DNA of 64,000 bases from Epinephelus fuscoguttatus (lineage: Eukaryota > Chordata > Actinopteri > Perciformes > Serranidae). Positions 12,701 through 23,281 of this stretch are shown one piece after another (position 1 is the stretch's first letter; each line of letters begins with the position of its first letter). The position numbers and the translations under genes were made by a program. The stretch spans positions 28,289,603 to 28,353,602 of the forward strand of contig NC_064770.1 of assembly GCF_011397635.1 (NCBI RefSeq), in the 5' to 3' direction. The notes beneath the pieces are model-generated. The model worked only from the letters and a program-made list of their open reading frames with translations. It did no database searches and was not told where the DNA came from.

Positions 12701-15700
12701 GCAATGCATAAAATTTGCTCCGATGATAATGCAAATCCACAATGTGTAATATTTGACATAGGCTATCTGGGTGGAACAGATTGTTAAGATAAATGATAGA
12801 GTGTGAGGTCAAACAGTATCTTTCATACAGACAGTCCTCCAGGGAGAAATCACAAACTGGGTCTAATCACCTTCTCCTTACACAGCAGCCTCTGTATAAA
12901 CTGTGCCCCAACGTCCACAACTTCATTCACTAAAAAGGACACGCCATGTGTCTCCTTCCTGCTACACGCTCAGCCTCAGTCTCAGATGAAGCAAACCTGC
13001 AAGCCGGCAGGTTTGCTTCACAGAGTAAGTTGCCACAGTAACTGACTCAGGGTTTCGTTGAGCTGGCTTTGTGAAATGGAGAACTCAGAGTTTCCCTCCT
13101 CTCAGGCTCAGCATACTCAGAGTTTTCACTAATCCTGCTTTCTGAAACAGGGCCCAGTAGACCAGTAATCGTGACTAGAATTTTGAGTTGTTTTTTTCCT
13201 AAACCCAACCTTCGTATTATTACTTGGCTAAACGTGACCTACATAACTTTACGCTAAATATGTTGCGTCATTTATGAGACACTACTTTGTTAGATAACAT
13301 ACAAACCGTTGTTTGTGCACTTTTTGTTCAATATCATACGAACCATTTTATCAGGATACGTTGCACAGTCACATCATGATATCTTCCACAAAGTTATGCA
13401 CTTATCATTTGGGCTGTCACTTTAAACCCTTATTTTCCATTTAGTTATACTCCATGTGTTTTGTACAACCATTATTTAGGCATAATGTACATGTAATGTT
13501 TCTTGCTTTTGTATGTTGAATAAGTGAAAAAGCAGCAACTCACAGGTCACGTAACCCGTAGAAGAATATGGATGTCCTGATGGTTTATACACGTAGAATC
13601 CTCCGGGACACAGAGCCACACTCACTGAAATACTTGTGCTAGTACAGCCATACACATAAGCATACGCAGTCCCTACTGAGGGAGTCACAGACTCAGTAGT
13701 TGGGTATGAAAATGGAAAATAAATCATATACACAGTGCCACCAATAGTGCTTGACATGCACTTTGTAACAATTCTGTCTCCGCCAATCCCTGTGAAGCGC
13801 CACCATTTGTTGACGAGATTTGAATCATCGTTAGGAAAACCAGGGAAAGAAGTAGATGTAAAGTCTCGGTTGCGCCATGGTTCAGTTATGTTGGTGTATC
13901 CATCACAAGAACCTGCAAGGTACAAGGAAACATTGGCAGCAAAAATAACGGTGATTTCATCCTTTGTGAGAAGCTTTTTTTTGGTGTAAGTGAACATCAT
14001 CCATACCAGGAGGAAAATCACATGTCACAGGGATGACAAGTAAACCTAACAAAGAGAAATAATCGAGAGTCAGTGCCTTTAACATTAAGGATTTTGTATA
14101 ATTTATATACATCTTTAAACAAGAGAGATCAAGAGATGATCATCTCAAATAATTAACAACAAATTACCTTCATTTTTTAAAAATATTGAGATGTAGCTTA
14201 GAAAGGGAATGTAACATAGCCAGTAATAAATAGTACATTTAAAGATTCCTTTACTAGTGATGTCTGTATAAAATTAAATTAAAAAAGGCATGAATCATAA
14301 TAACCATTATTTATTTGTAATTATTTGCCCTTTCTTTATATCTCAAAACAGGGTGCCTACAGATATTAGACACTTAAATTTAATGCTTTTAAGACTTTTT
14401 CTAGAAAATTTTTTCACAAAATTTAAGACTGCACAAACTGGACAAATCATATTTTTCTTATTCAAGCACAGGTATGTAGATCTACAGTCTGCCAACAGAT
14501 AAATGCAAGTATAAAGTAAAAGAACAGTGTAAGGTTCCCTTTCAGTCGATTCACTCGGTACAACACGTATAGTATGGGATATCACGCCCCCGCGTGGCCT
14601 GACTGAAGAAACCTCTATTCACGCCTTTAAGGCAGATGATCTGTGGTGACGCATGTGAGGCCCCGCCCGCACATATATACCTGCGTCGCCACAGTCATTC
14701 TTCAGTTCTTACGCTCTTCACCTCTCTAAGAACACCTCTACCGAGTGGGTTAGCTAGCTGCTGCTAGTTAGCTCTGTTCTATAGGCTACTGCCGACGCGA
14801 GATTAGCTTAACAGCCCCTGTTGGTGTTAGCCATCGGCTACCCGCGGAGCGCTAATTTCGTGTGTATTTTCGAGTACTATTCATCGAAGGGTTTCGTGTC
14901 TCCGTATGAGCACCAAGCCTAAACAGGCGAAGAAGAAGTCTTCTGTTCGCCCCTGTCCTCAGGGGTGCGGCTTCTCTTTGCACGACAAGGACCAGCATGA
15001 AGCGTGTCCCGTCTGTCTGGGAGTCCTCCATGCTAGGAGGGCGTTGATTGAGCCCGGGTCTTGTGCGTCTTGTCGCCAGCTCCGGAGCTCAACCCTGGAG
15101 AGGCGGGTCACGTTTGTGGAGAAAGTGCTGGGGAAGACAACCGCTTCACGGCAGGACCCCCTCCTCTCCGAGTCGAGGGACCCAGCTTCGTCTGAGTCCG
15201 GCGGCAAGGAGTTTTTGGCCGAAGTCCCTGCTGGTGACTGGGCGGACCAAATGGAGTATGTTGACGGGTTAGCCGAGCGTGAAACGGATCCCTCCGAGGG
15301 CGCTAGCCAGCCGCCGCTTCAGCTAGCCGCTTTCCATGATGACGATGACGTGCTGGACATCGGTTTGGACGTGCACGGCTTGTCGGAGGATGAACAGGAG
15401 GCTTTATCGTCGGGCCAGTACGCCGCCGCTGCTGCGTCGGTTGACCAGGACGACACATCCTTCCTCTCGCTGTACCGCCGTGCAGCCAAGAAGCTGGAGG
15501 TGGAGTGGCCCTCTCCCCCACCGGCTCAGAAACCGTCGCGGTTTGCGGGATTTTTCCTTCCCCCCGAGCCGACGACTGTTAAAAATAGTTTGCCCTTGTT
15601 CCCTGATTTTGTCGCGGAGCTAACCTCGACGTGGAACAAGCCGCTGTCTACCCGCGTCACGGTGCCCGGCTATGGACAGTATTTGGACCTGGATGGAGCC

Positions 15701-18700
15701 GAAAAAGCGGGTCTGGTCAATCCTCCGCCTATGGAGCCGTCCCTGGCTGCCTATCTGGCCCCGGCCCAAAACCACGGTGTCGGCGGCCCCACTACGCTCC
15801 CATCCAAGCACTGCAGGTTCTCCGCGTCGCAGCTGGAGAAGATTTACCGGGCACAGGCAGGCACGGCCCGTGCGCTGAGCTCGGTCACTATGCTCCAGAC
15901 ATATCAAGCCATATGTCTGGCGGAGCTTGGGTCACTCATGCCTTCCGACAGTCCACTGGCCCTCTTCTCAACGAGGTTAGAGTCGCTACGGATTACATCC
16001 TCCGCGTGTCCCGCTGTGCAGCGCTCTCCCTGGGCAGAGGGATGGCTTCTACAGTGGTTGCGCAGAGGCACCTGTGGCTGACTCTTTCCGACGTTCCGGA
16101 GAGGGACAGGGCTGTTTATTTGGACGAGCCAGTGTCTGCTGAAGGCCTGTTTGGACAGTCGCTCGACGCTATTCAGACAAAATTTGAGCTGAGAAAGAAG
16201 CAGACAGAAGCCCTGCGCAGCATCATCCCCAGACGTGATGCGAAACAGCAGCGGCTTGCCAAGCCGACACCGCCGCCTCCCCCCAAGAGGGCAGTGCCGC
16301 CTGCGAGTTTGGGCTCCCAGCCGGTGAAGTAGCAAGCGCCGGGCCAAACCCCACGCCAGTCGGCTTGGAGCAAGGGTCCGCCACCAGGCCTCCAGAAGGG
16401 TTCAGCGCCTAGGAGGAAGAAGCCGCACTCATCCTAGCTCCGGGAGTGGGCCGAGAGGGGCTCCAGCAGGAGGGAGACACTGCTGCCCCTTATCTGTTGC
16501 CGCCAAAGAGGCCGCATTCATGTTTAGTTCTGGGCGAGAAGCATTGCACTCCCCTGACACAGTCTCCCAAGCACAACCCCCCCACACACACAAGTGCCCC
16601 AGTGTTGGTGCCTTCTGTTCACTGTGTGAATGTTGTAAATGTGCATTTATTGAACTCAATAAAGGTTCCGTTTTGTACCCGAAACAATACCAAACAAATA
16701 AACCAGGTCAAACTGGTGGTGCCGTTCCCCTCTGGCACGCCAGGGGGCGACAGCCCATTCCCTACAGTGCTGCAGGTCAGTCGGCTAGCTGTCCATCTCC
16801 CTCAATAGCGCGCATGCGCAGTCTCACCGTGGGTAGAGAGGACTGTTGTCCTGGGTTACCGGTTACAGTTCAGGGCCCGGCCACCCCGTTTCCACTCTGT
16901 AACAAACACAGTTGTAGGGGACGAGGCAGCTGCAGTACTGAGGGAAGAAATAAACAACTTGTTGAACAAGAGAGCGATACGAGTTGTTCCCGCTTCGGAG
17001 GCGAACAAAGGTTGGTACAGCCGCTATTTCGTTGTTCCGAAGAAAGGGGGGGGACTTCGTCCTATTTTAGACCTGCGAGTGTTAAACAAGTATCTACGAA
17101 CTTACAGGTTCAAAATGCTAACACTCAGACAGCTACTGAGCGCGATCGGACTGGGAGATTGGTTTACGACACTCGCCCCCCGCACCTTCACAAAATGTGT
17201 TGAGGCGGCGTTAGCTCCGCTCCGGGAGAAAGGCGTTCGCATATTAGCCTATCTAGACGACTGGGCTTTGATCGCGAGCTCCAGAGAGAGGGCAGCGGCG
17301 CACCTGTCACTGACTCTGTCGCACGTCCAGGCGCTGGGCTTCTCGGTGAATTTACGGAAAAGTTCACTGATCCCAAGTCAGCAGTTTTCTTTTCTCGGGC
17401 TGGAAATATGTTCGGTTTCAAACCGAGCGCGTCTGTCAGAGCACAGGGTGGCTGCGTTTCACCGCTGCCTCGCTCAGTTTCAGTTGGGACGCAAACTACG
17501 TTTTCGGACGGTCTTACAGCTGTTAGGCATGATGGCATCTATGATCGCTGTAGTGCCTCTCGGGCTGTTAAAAATGCGAGCGTTGCAACGCTGGACTCAA
17601 TCTCATCGGCTGTGCGCGCCGCGTCTCCTCCAGAGGAGACTGACGATATCTCCTTCTTGCATGTCGGCGCTCCTCCCGTGGAGGGAACCCGGTTTATTAC
17701 AACAGGGCTCCCCTATAGGGAGGGTGTCTTTTCGCAAGGTGGTGTCCACAGATGCCTCCCTGAGGGGGTGGGGGGCTCTGTGCGAAGGTGCAGCAGTGAG
17801 AGGGGTGTGGACGTCGGTACAATGCAGGCTCCACATCAACCACCTGGAGCTGTTAGCAACTTTCTTAGCTCTAAGGCATTTTCGTCCGGTTCTGACAGGC
17901 CATCATGTTCTGATCAGGACAGACAATACAACGGTGGTTTCCTACATAAACAGGCAGGGAGGGACCCGCTCACTTCCCCTGTTGAAACTGGCTCGCTCTC
18001 TGTTGCTATGGTGCAGTGCTCATTTTCTGTCTCTCAGAGCCACCCATGTCCCGGGCCACCTGAACCTGGGGCCGGACCTCCTCTCCAGGGGAGGTCCTCT
18101 TGTGAGGGAGTGGAGGTTGCACCCATTGGTGGTGACTCAAATATGGGACCGGTTTGGCAGGGCGGAAGTGGACCTTTTTGCCTCCAGAGCAAATACCCAC
18201 TGCCCCTGTTCTTTCCATGACGGACCACAACGCTCCCTAGGGGTGGACGCGTTAGCGCACATGGCCCGACACGCTTCTGTATGCGTTTCCCCCAGTGGAG
18301 ATGATTTTGTCAGTTCTGGAGAGGGTGCGCCGACAGGGTCTCTCTCTGATTCTGGTGGCCCCTCACTGGCCAGCAAAGTCGTGGTATGCCGAGATAATAA
18401 GTCTGCTGGCAGCGAGGCCCTGGCAGCTTCCCCTCCGCAGGGACCTCCTTTCCCAGGCGGGAGGGGAGGTGGTTCACCCGCGCCCAGAGCTGTGGCGGTT
18501 GCATGCCTACCTGCTGAAAGGTCCAATCTAATAGCTAAGGGTCTGCCCCCAAGTGTGGTGGCAACGATCCAGAGTGCGAGGGCGTCGTCAACTAGGGGTT
18601 TGTATGCTTACAAATGGCGGGCGTTCGAGCAGTGGTGTCAAGACCGAAATGTACTCCCATTTCAGTGCTCTATTGTGGATGTTTTGACATTCCTCCAGGA

Positions 18701-20395
18701 ACTGCTGGATAAGGGCTCTCTCTTTCTCCACAATTAAGGTTTATTTGGCCGCTATATCTGCTTGCCATGTTGGTTTTGATGGAGTGACACCAGGCGCTCA
18801 TCCTCTTGCCATGCGTTTCCTAAAGGGAGTCCGCAGGCTGAGGCCTGTGATTAAACCCAGCGTTCCCTCATGGGATTTAGCTTTGGTACTTGAGGCGCTT
18901 TGTGGACCCCCATTTGAGCCTATTGAGTCTGCAGATATGAAGTTTCTTTCATATAAGACAGCACTACTTCTCGCTTTGGTTTCTGCAAAGCGGGTGGGCG
19001 ACCTTCATGCGTTATCTGTACATCCCTCGTGTACTCAGTTCACTTCGGATGGCTCTAAGGTTACATTGCGCCCAAATGCAGCGTATTTGCCTAAAATTAT
19101 CCCTGCAGCCTATAGCTCTATGTCGTTTGAGCTTTTGAGCTTCTGTTCCCCTCCGTTTGCTTCTGAGGAGCAGAGGAGGTTACATTTCTTGTGCCCTGTG
19201 CGTGCGCTACGTACTTACATAGACCGCACACAGAGTGTGCGTTTATGTGACCAATTGTTTGTCTGTTTTGCTAATCCGGCTAAGGGTAAAGCTCTGTCTA
19301 AGCAGCGGCTTTCTCACTGGATTGTGGAGGCTATCTCCCTAGCATACAACAGCAGGGGTCTTCCATTGCCTCTCGGTGTGAGGGCACATTCGACCAGGGG
19401 CATGGCAGCATCATGGGCTTTATTTAAGGGGGTATCTGTGAGTGATATCTGTGCTGCAGCCAGTTGGTCATCACCGCACACTTTTGTCCGGTTTTATCTT
19501 TTGGATGTGACAGCTCCTTCGGTGGCTCACTCTGTCCTTTCTGCTGGGTCCACGATGCACTGAAGTGCTGGAAGTGGACTCCGGTTCGGTGGCTGCTCTG
19601 CGGGGCGTGTATACATGTCCCATACTATACGTGTTGTACCGAGTGAATCGACTGAAAGGGAACGAAATGTTATGACTATAACTTCTGTTCCCTGAAGGAG
19701 AGGAACGAGGTACAACACTAGGTTGCCCCGCTGCGCAGCTGGGCTCGGTGAAGAGTGGCTATCGAACTGAAGAATGACTGTGGCGACGCAGGTATATATG
19801 TGCGGGCGGGGCCTCACATGCGTCACCACAGATCATCTGCCTTAAAGGCGTGAATAGAGGTTTCTTCAGTCAGGCCACGCGGGGGCGTGATATCCCATAC
19901 TATACGTGTTGTACCTCGTTCCTCTCCTTCAGGGAACAGAAGTTATAGTCATAACATTTCGTTCAGTGGTAGGTTTACAGAATTGTAAAATCAGAAATGT
20001 GGACATTCATACATACATACATTGTCATACAATACAACAAACAAAGACATTAAAATATAGGTGAATGAAATTAGATAAAATGTTTGTGGCAATTACAACC
20101 TCACAAATTCAAATTTAAGACTATTAAATGACTTTTAAGGCCTAATATTTATAAAATTGAAAGACTTTAAGGACCTGAAGACACCCTGCAAAACTTCAGT
20201 CTAAAATAAATCATGTTCTGTCAAAACAACATAAATTCAAATTAAAAAACAGCAGCATTTAAATTGATAATGAATTAATTCATAGAGACTAGTCAAGCAT
20301 GCTATTGCAATTACTATGTTTGGAGATTCTCATGTCTATTAAAAAACAACAGAAAATCACTTACCCAGGAGAAGGGCTGAAGCACAGTGGTTCAT
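734..20395 (-). CDS. adhesion GPCR, ADGRE-like, with D8C and EGF domains (copy A)
   Basis: Predicted cell-surface adhesion receptor of 996 residues in 23 coding exons: 20365-20395, 14007-14045, 13544-13912, 10623-10754, 10262-10408, 10037-10162, 7879-8022, 6923-7069, 6661-6807, 6533-6570, 4753-4827, 4571-4600, 4326-4488, 4121-4234, 3859-4034, 3560-3769, 3112-3315, 2107-2348, 1952-2018, 1654-1745, 1406-1565, 1143-1199, 734-814. All junctions are GT-AG and keep frame. Seen: signal peptide ([16 protein letters not shown]), D8C domain (about 24-146), six EGF-like domains (147-427; five begin D-I/V-D-E-C, the calcium-binding type), stalk/GAIN region (428-680), GPS with CSCSHLST (cleavage expected between L685 and S686), then seven helices (about 710-955) and a short tail. 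Helix 6 has the family-like [13 protein letters not shown]. Adhesion GPCRs self-cleave at the GPS and are activated by the tethered peptide; the ligand here is unknown. The orthologue is uncertain, so no symbol is given. Splice sites need transcript support. Confidence 0.88.
2559..3073. mobile_element. MITE with about 33-bp inverted ends (first of a pair)
   Basis: The left end reads TTGGCATTGTATGTTTCTGC and the right end reads as its near reverse complement (GCATGTTTCTTAACCACAGA on the minus strand). The 515-bp element sits in the copy A intron just upstream of exon 3112-3315. A second copy lies at 25155-25713. There is no transposase frame, so this is a non-autonomous DNA element; its superfamily is unclear. 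Confidence 0.6.
4860..6085. mobile_element. AT-rich interspersed element split by a later MITE
   Basis: The 4870-5160 and 5950-6080 parts both carry the stepped pattern of TACTTTT-ACTTAAGTA-like words (for example AGTATTTCTACTTTTTTAAG) typical of a common fish non-autonomous repeat. The halves are separated by the TTAA-type MITE at about 5220-5946, so this element is the older one. Edges are approximate. Confidence 0.4.
5220..5946. mobile_element. TTAA-flanked MITE, AGGTCCAGTGTGTAGG family
   Basis: The left end is AAGGTCCAGTGTGTAGGATT and the right end is the degenerate inverse (AAATCCTTCACTCCAGACCT). Related elements occur at 20847, 26689, 36141 and 59438, usually abutting TTAA. TTAA use suggests piggyBac- or Kolobok-type mobilisation, which is inference. 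It lies in the copy A intron between exons 4753-4827 and 6533-6570. Confidence 0.6.
6661..10754 (-). other. six EGF-like domain exons of copy A
   Basis: Six exons each encode one EGF-like repeat, and every one starts and ends in phase 1. The first (10623-10754) begins [16 protein letters not shown] and lacks the DIDEC start. The other five begin [32 protein letters not shown] and DIDECSKT, the calcium-binding EGF pattern; several carry the C-x-N-T/S-x-G-x-(F/Y)-x-C core. The last continues into [12 protein letters not shown] and so has a modified third loop. Uniform phase allows exon skipping without loss of frame, as used by mammalian ADGRE2 and ADGRE5. Confidence 0.85.
8270..8640. repeat. 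possible dispersed repeat in a copy A intron
   Basis: This stretch resembles a low-grade dispersed fish repeat (GTTTCATGTCTCTACGACAT and TATAGCGCCCCCC-type words). No ends, tail or coding domain can be defined. The rest of the 8023-10036 intron holds nothing else I can name, apart from a fragment near 9823-9985 that resembles the edge of a DNA transposon (TTTCCAACTGGTGGGTCGTG). Confidence 0.25.
11885..11998 (-). mobile_element. degenerate tRNA-derived SINE fragment
   Basis: The segment GAGGGAACGACGCGCAGTGA followed by GGGTTTGAACCCGCGGCCGC and ACGGGGCGTCCGCTCCATCC matches, with drift, the SINE at 30299-30472. On the minus strand it carries a B-box-like GGTTCAAACCC. It lies inside the 1.6-kb element at 11513-13155. 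Confidence 0.4.
11994..12508. mobile_element. nested MITE, TAAAGCCTGATATATGGTCC ends
   Basis: The left end TAAAGCCTGATATATGGTCC pairs with TAAGCCTGATTTATGGTCCT read on the minus strand at the right end. Further in, CTACGTCGTTG and CAACGACGTAAC also pair. The roughly 515-bp element sits inside the larger 11513-13155 repeat. Its open frames are not recognisable proteins. Confidence 0.5.
13544..13912 (-). other. D8C (uromodulin/GP2-type) domain exon of copy A
   Basis: One phase-1/phase-1 exon encodes the whole domain. It starts [17 protein letters not shown] and holds [12 protein letters not shown] and [16 protein letters not shown]. These correspond to the EPWR, W-YRFVGQGG and [11 protein letters not shown] blocks of the cysteine-rich domain of uromodulin, GP2 and OIT3. 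The NIT sequon near the start is a predicted N-glycosylation site, shared by all three copies in the window. Mammalian ADGRE receptors lack this domain as far as I know. Confidence 0.8.
14534..14708 (+). repeat. left inverted terminal repeat of the DIRS element
   Basis: Begins at GTTCCCTTTC. Positions 14558-14708 are the exact reverse complement of 19764-19914, while the outermost 24 nt differ from the right end, as DIRS termini do. Confidence 0.8.
19636..19720 (+). repeat. internal complementary region of the DIRS element
   Basis: Left half complements the outer left tip and right half complements the outer right tip, joined as they would be in a circular intermediate. This arrangement is specific to DIRS-like elements. 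Confidence 0.75.
19764..19964 (+). repeat. right inverted terminal repeat of the DIRS element
   Basis: The inner 151 nt mirror the left repeat exactly; the outer 50 nt are unique to this end and are matched by the internal complementary region. The element ends at GTTC next to host sequence AGTGGTAGG. Confidence 0.8.
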
Positions 20396-20500
20396 CGTGA
20401 CATATCAAAGATGTTCTGCTGCAAGTTTGCACAATACCCATTAAGTGTTTTTTAAGATGTGAAGCAAATGCAAAACAGTTACGCAAATTCACTCACTCCT
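20396..20500 (-). promoter_or_regulatory. candidate proximal promoter of copy A
   Basis: The 100 nt upstream of the copy A start share words with the regions upstream of copy B and of the D8C-only unit: TTTGCACA, CACCC/TACCC and a GCAAAT element. Here the octamer-like motif is ACGCAAAT at 20481-20488, one base off ATGCAAAT. No TATA box is obvious. The shared block suggests the promoter was duplicated with the gene. Confidence 0.35.
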
Positions 20501-20846
20501 GATGTCAAAGGTGTCTTCGATTACAGGGCAAAAGTTAGGAGGAGACAAGAGAAAGATGCTGTCATGAAGCATCTCTATTCCAGATGTGTACCAGGGCCGC
20601 TGTGTCACATCTGTATTGTGTATACTGATGGTTTTTGCCGAACTTAACAATGTTTTTCTTTTTCATTTGAAAGATATGTTTGCCCCTTGATGTTAAGAAT
20701 TAAAACTGATCCGAGAGAGGCGTTGTTGGTACTTCATGGTACCTTAAAACACACATGTCCCAGTTCACATACTTTGTAAGGGCAGCTGCATGACATACTT
20801 AAGGTAAAAAACACAAATAAGTATACAATTCGGAACACTGCCTTCA

Positions 20847-21090
20847 CTTAAAGGTCCAGTGTGTAGGATTTAGGGGGATGTACTGGCAGAAAAGGAACAT
20901 CATATTCATAACTATGTTTTCATTAGTGTATAATCACCTGAAACAAAAAACTGTGGTGTTTTCGTTACCTCAGAATGAGCCATTTATATCCACACATGGA
21001 ACACAGAGTTCACCGTGTTTACAAACCACACACTGGCTCTTAATAGGGCAATTCATGTTTTTGCAGCTTTGCGTCAGCCAGATCTGTTGT
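20847..21090. mobile_element. TTAA-type MITE, left part only
   Basis: Starts TTAAAGGTCCAGTGTGTAGG and runs through TTTTCATTAGTGTATAATCA and ACACACTGGCTCT, as in the 59438 copy. No inverse right end is found before 21150, so it looks truncated. Confidence 0.5.
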
Positions 21091-21414
21091 TTTTTTTTTT
21101 TTCTCATTTTTTATTTGAAAGATAACATCACTCAGGATGTTAAGATGTAAAGCAGCCTTTGAGATCCGTTAGCTCCCTTTATGTGGACATCAGGGATGAA
21201 AATATAGTCTTAGTTATATTAAAATAAATCAGGTGGTTCCTACAGATTAAGACAAGTTGGATTCAAGACTTTTCATAATGCAACTCGGAATTAAATTTAA
21301 GAGCAATTTACTGTTTGGAGATCTGTTGTTGCTGATCCTGGTGCTGGTATCGGAGGCGTGGCAGAGACAACGGAAGAACAGATTTGGGAAATATCTGGTA
21401 TTTGTTGGTTAGTT

Positions 21415-21565
21415 CTCTTGGCCATTTTGTGTTTCTCACACTGCAAGTAGGATTCCACTGCCTTGATTCCTGTTGTGCCAAGTTTGAAAGACTTGTTGCA
21501 TAAAATACACCAAGCTTCGTATGCATTCCCCTGGACTGGTTTAAGCCATGCCGCGAAATCATGGG
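21415..21565 (-). pseudogene. remnant of a hAT/BED-type zinc-finger protein
   Basis: On the minus strand one frame reads DFAAWLKPVQGNAYEAWCIL followed by CNKSFKLGTTGIKAVESYLQ and CEKHKMAKR. The C-x2-C then C-x-x-H spacing and the GN-Y-AWC-C start resemble the N-terminal zinc finger of hAT-like transposases and their domesticated relatives in fish. Nothing recognisable follows, so this is a fragment. It lies between copy A exon 1 and the D8C-only unit. Confidence 0.4.
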
Positions 21566-22246
21566 TAAGTAACCGTTTTTCATTGAAGCTGAGTTATGAT
21601 GACAGCTAGGGGATCTCTGCTCTTAGTGCCCTTGCAAAAAACAAAATATAAGTGGATCTGCTTGACATTAATGCGAGAGTATTTTTTTTTTTAAATAGAT
21701 GTTACCAGTTATTGAGATTTTTCAATGCAGCATTAGAAAAAAAACAATTCATAAAATCATACTACACGTTTCAGCACTTTTTAGATGTTTGAAAGATTGA
21801 TTTAAGACATCTTAATACCAATTAGGACCCATATTAGAATTCAGTGCCTTTTTAAGAGAGTTTAAATATCACCAGAAACCCGGATCACTAATGAACGTCA
21901 CATCATCGCCCAACAAAGCTGCTTTTACACTTGGACTCAAACACAAATCAGAACTTTAACTTTGTGTTCTTAAAGAATTGATTGTTCTGACCCTCAGTTA
22001 ATAGCATTAATATCCATAATGATAGCCACTGGTGTAAATTGAGAATTGAACACCAAACGTTTACTTTACACCCCATTCTCTTACACTAGCTTGTTTAAGC
22101 CACATTGTAATCAGTGCAATGCCTGCCTGTGATGCAACTTTCAAAGTACAGAGAGCTTTTGCATCAGCCATCATGCTTATTTTGTAAACTTTCTTCAAAG
22201 CTTTACATGTTGACACAGAAATTGAAAAAAAAATAGGATTACTCAC

Positions 22247-23281
22247 GAGTTACATATCCTGTGATACTGTGTGGATGACTTGGTTTGTACACGTAGAATC
22301 CTCCAGGACAGAGGGCCACACTCACTTTTACAGGTAAGGCATAACAGCCGGCATAAAAACCATACCCAGTCCCGCTTGTTGGGGTCACAGACTCGGTAGT
22401 CGGGTGAGCAAATGCAATATAAACAGTATGATGTGTGCCACCACGTTTGCTTGAGACTCTGTCTCCACCAATCCCTGTGAAGCGCCGCCATTTGTTAAGA
22501 AGCTTTGAATCTTCATTGGGACAGCCAGGGAAAGAAGTGGATGTAAAGTCTCGGTTGCACCACGAATCAGTTATGTTGGTGTATCCATCACAAGAACCTG
22601 CATGAAGACAATAATGGTGACATCATGGTTGTTTCAATATAGGTAGAAGCTCTTTGTTTTGTTTCAAACATCATTCATACCAGGAGGAAAATCCGTAGCT
22701 GCAGGGATGATGAGGAAACCTGAAACAAAGAGAGATAATGGATTGTTAAGGAAAATAAGAATCAATGTCCTGAAAGCAATTGCATTTATAATATGGCTGG
22801 TTATATTTTTGACAAATCATTATGCAGGTTACAGTTTTCAGCCTTGCAAAATATCAACTAAATAGCAACTTAATTTTTTTTATTTTCTTTTAGCAATATT
22901 AAAGTCACAAAAAGTTTTAAAAAGGTACCATTACCAACAGTGCCTCTCTCAAATCAATATTAAAGCATGATCATAATCTAATATATCAGAACATATATAT
23001 AATCAGAACATATCTTTAAAGCTAAAACTTTGATCAAAAGCACTTCAGAATGACGTTCGTTCTACTGGAAATACTAATTTTGTGATTTTAAAATAGCAGT
23101 TTTTGAAATAGACTACTAAAATAAAGTTTATCAGTTTCATGGGGCTGTTCTAATAAACTACTTCCTGTTGGTTTACATACATTTTTTATGACAAAATTGC
23201 ATGATATCACTCACCCAGAAGAAGCAATGGCACGTCAAAATTTGCACAGCACCCAAAAATGTTTTCCTTTCTAGTGCACAT
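22247..23281 (-). pseudogene. partial third receptor unit: signal peptide and D8C exons only
   Basis: Three exons, 23215-23281, 22681-22719 and 22247-22597, keep GT-AG sites and the same phases as the first three exons of copies A and B and are open throughout (22, 13 and about 116 codons). The ATG used by the full copies is lost; an in-frame ATG at 23279-23281 gives MCTRKENIFGCCANFDVPLLLLG, still plausible as a signal peptide. The D8C domain keeps SCDGYTNIT and [12 protein letters not shown], but KWWRF has become KWRRF and a conserved cysteine is arginine (SSKRG). No EGF exon follows before copy A exon 1. It may be a dying fragment, a short secreted D8C protein, or an alternative 5' end of copy A, since all junctions are phase 1. 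Confidence 0.6.

Larger units (their letters stand above)
11513..13155. mobile_element. 1.6-kb inverted-repeat element, GGGCCCTGTTTCAG ends
   Basis: The left terminus GGGCCCTGTTTCAGGAAGCA and the right terminus (GGGCCCTGTTTCAGAAAGCA on the minus strand) are inverted copies with one or two differences. Sub-terminal CTCTGAG motifs also pair. No transposase frame is visible, so it is non-autonomous; a PIF/Harbinger-like origin is a guess. It lies in the copy A intron between the D8C exon and EGF exon 1 and contains a SINE-like stretch and a nested MITE. Confidence 0.6.
14534..19964 (+). mobile_element. DIRS-type tyrosine-recombinase retroelement (fossil) in intron 1 of copy A
   Basis: A roughly 5.4-kb element with the structural hallmarks of DIRS1-like retroelements. 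It has inverted terminal repeats, an internal complementary region near the right end that is complementary to both outer tips, a gag-like region (about 14.9-16.3 kb), a reverse transcriptase/RNase H region (about 17.0-18.7 kb) and a tyrosine-recombinase region (about 18.7-19.56 kb). The 151-bp inner parts of the two terminal repeats (14558-14708 and 19764-19914) are identical on inspection, so the insertion looks young. It is close to full length but appears broken, with perhaps one to three breaks; some frame overlap is natural in this family. It lies antisense to the host receptor gene. Confidence 0.85.

Noticed and set aside
16520-17203. Extra open frames inside the DIRS element taken as host genes
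   Set aside because: They overlap the element's own coding regions and have no splice structure; all belong to the retroelement fossil.
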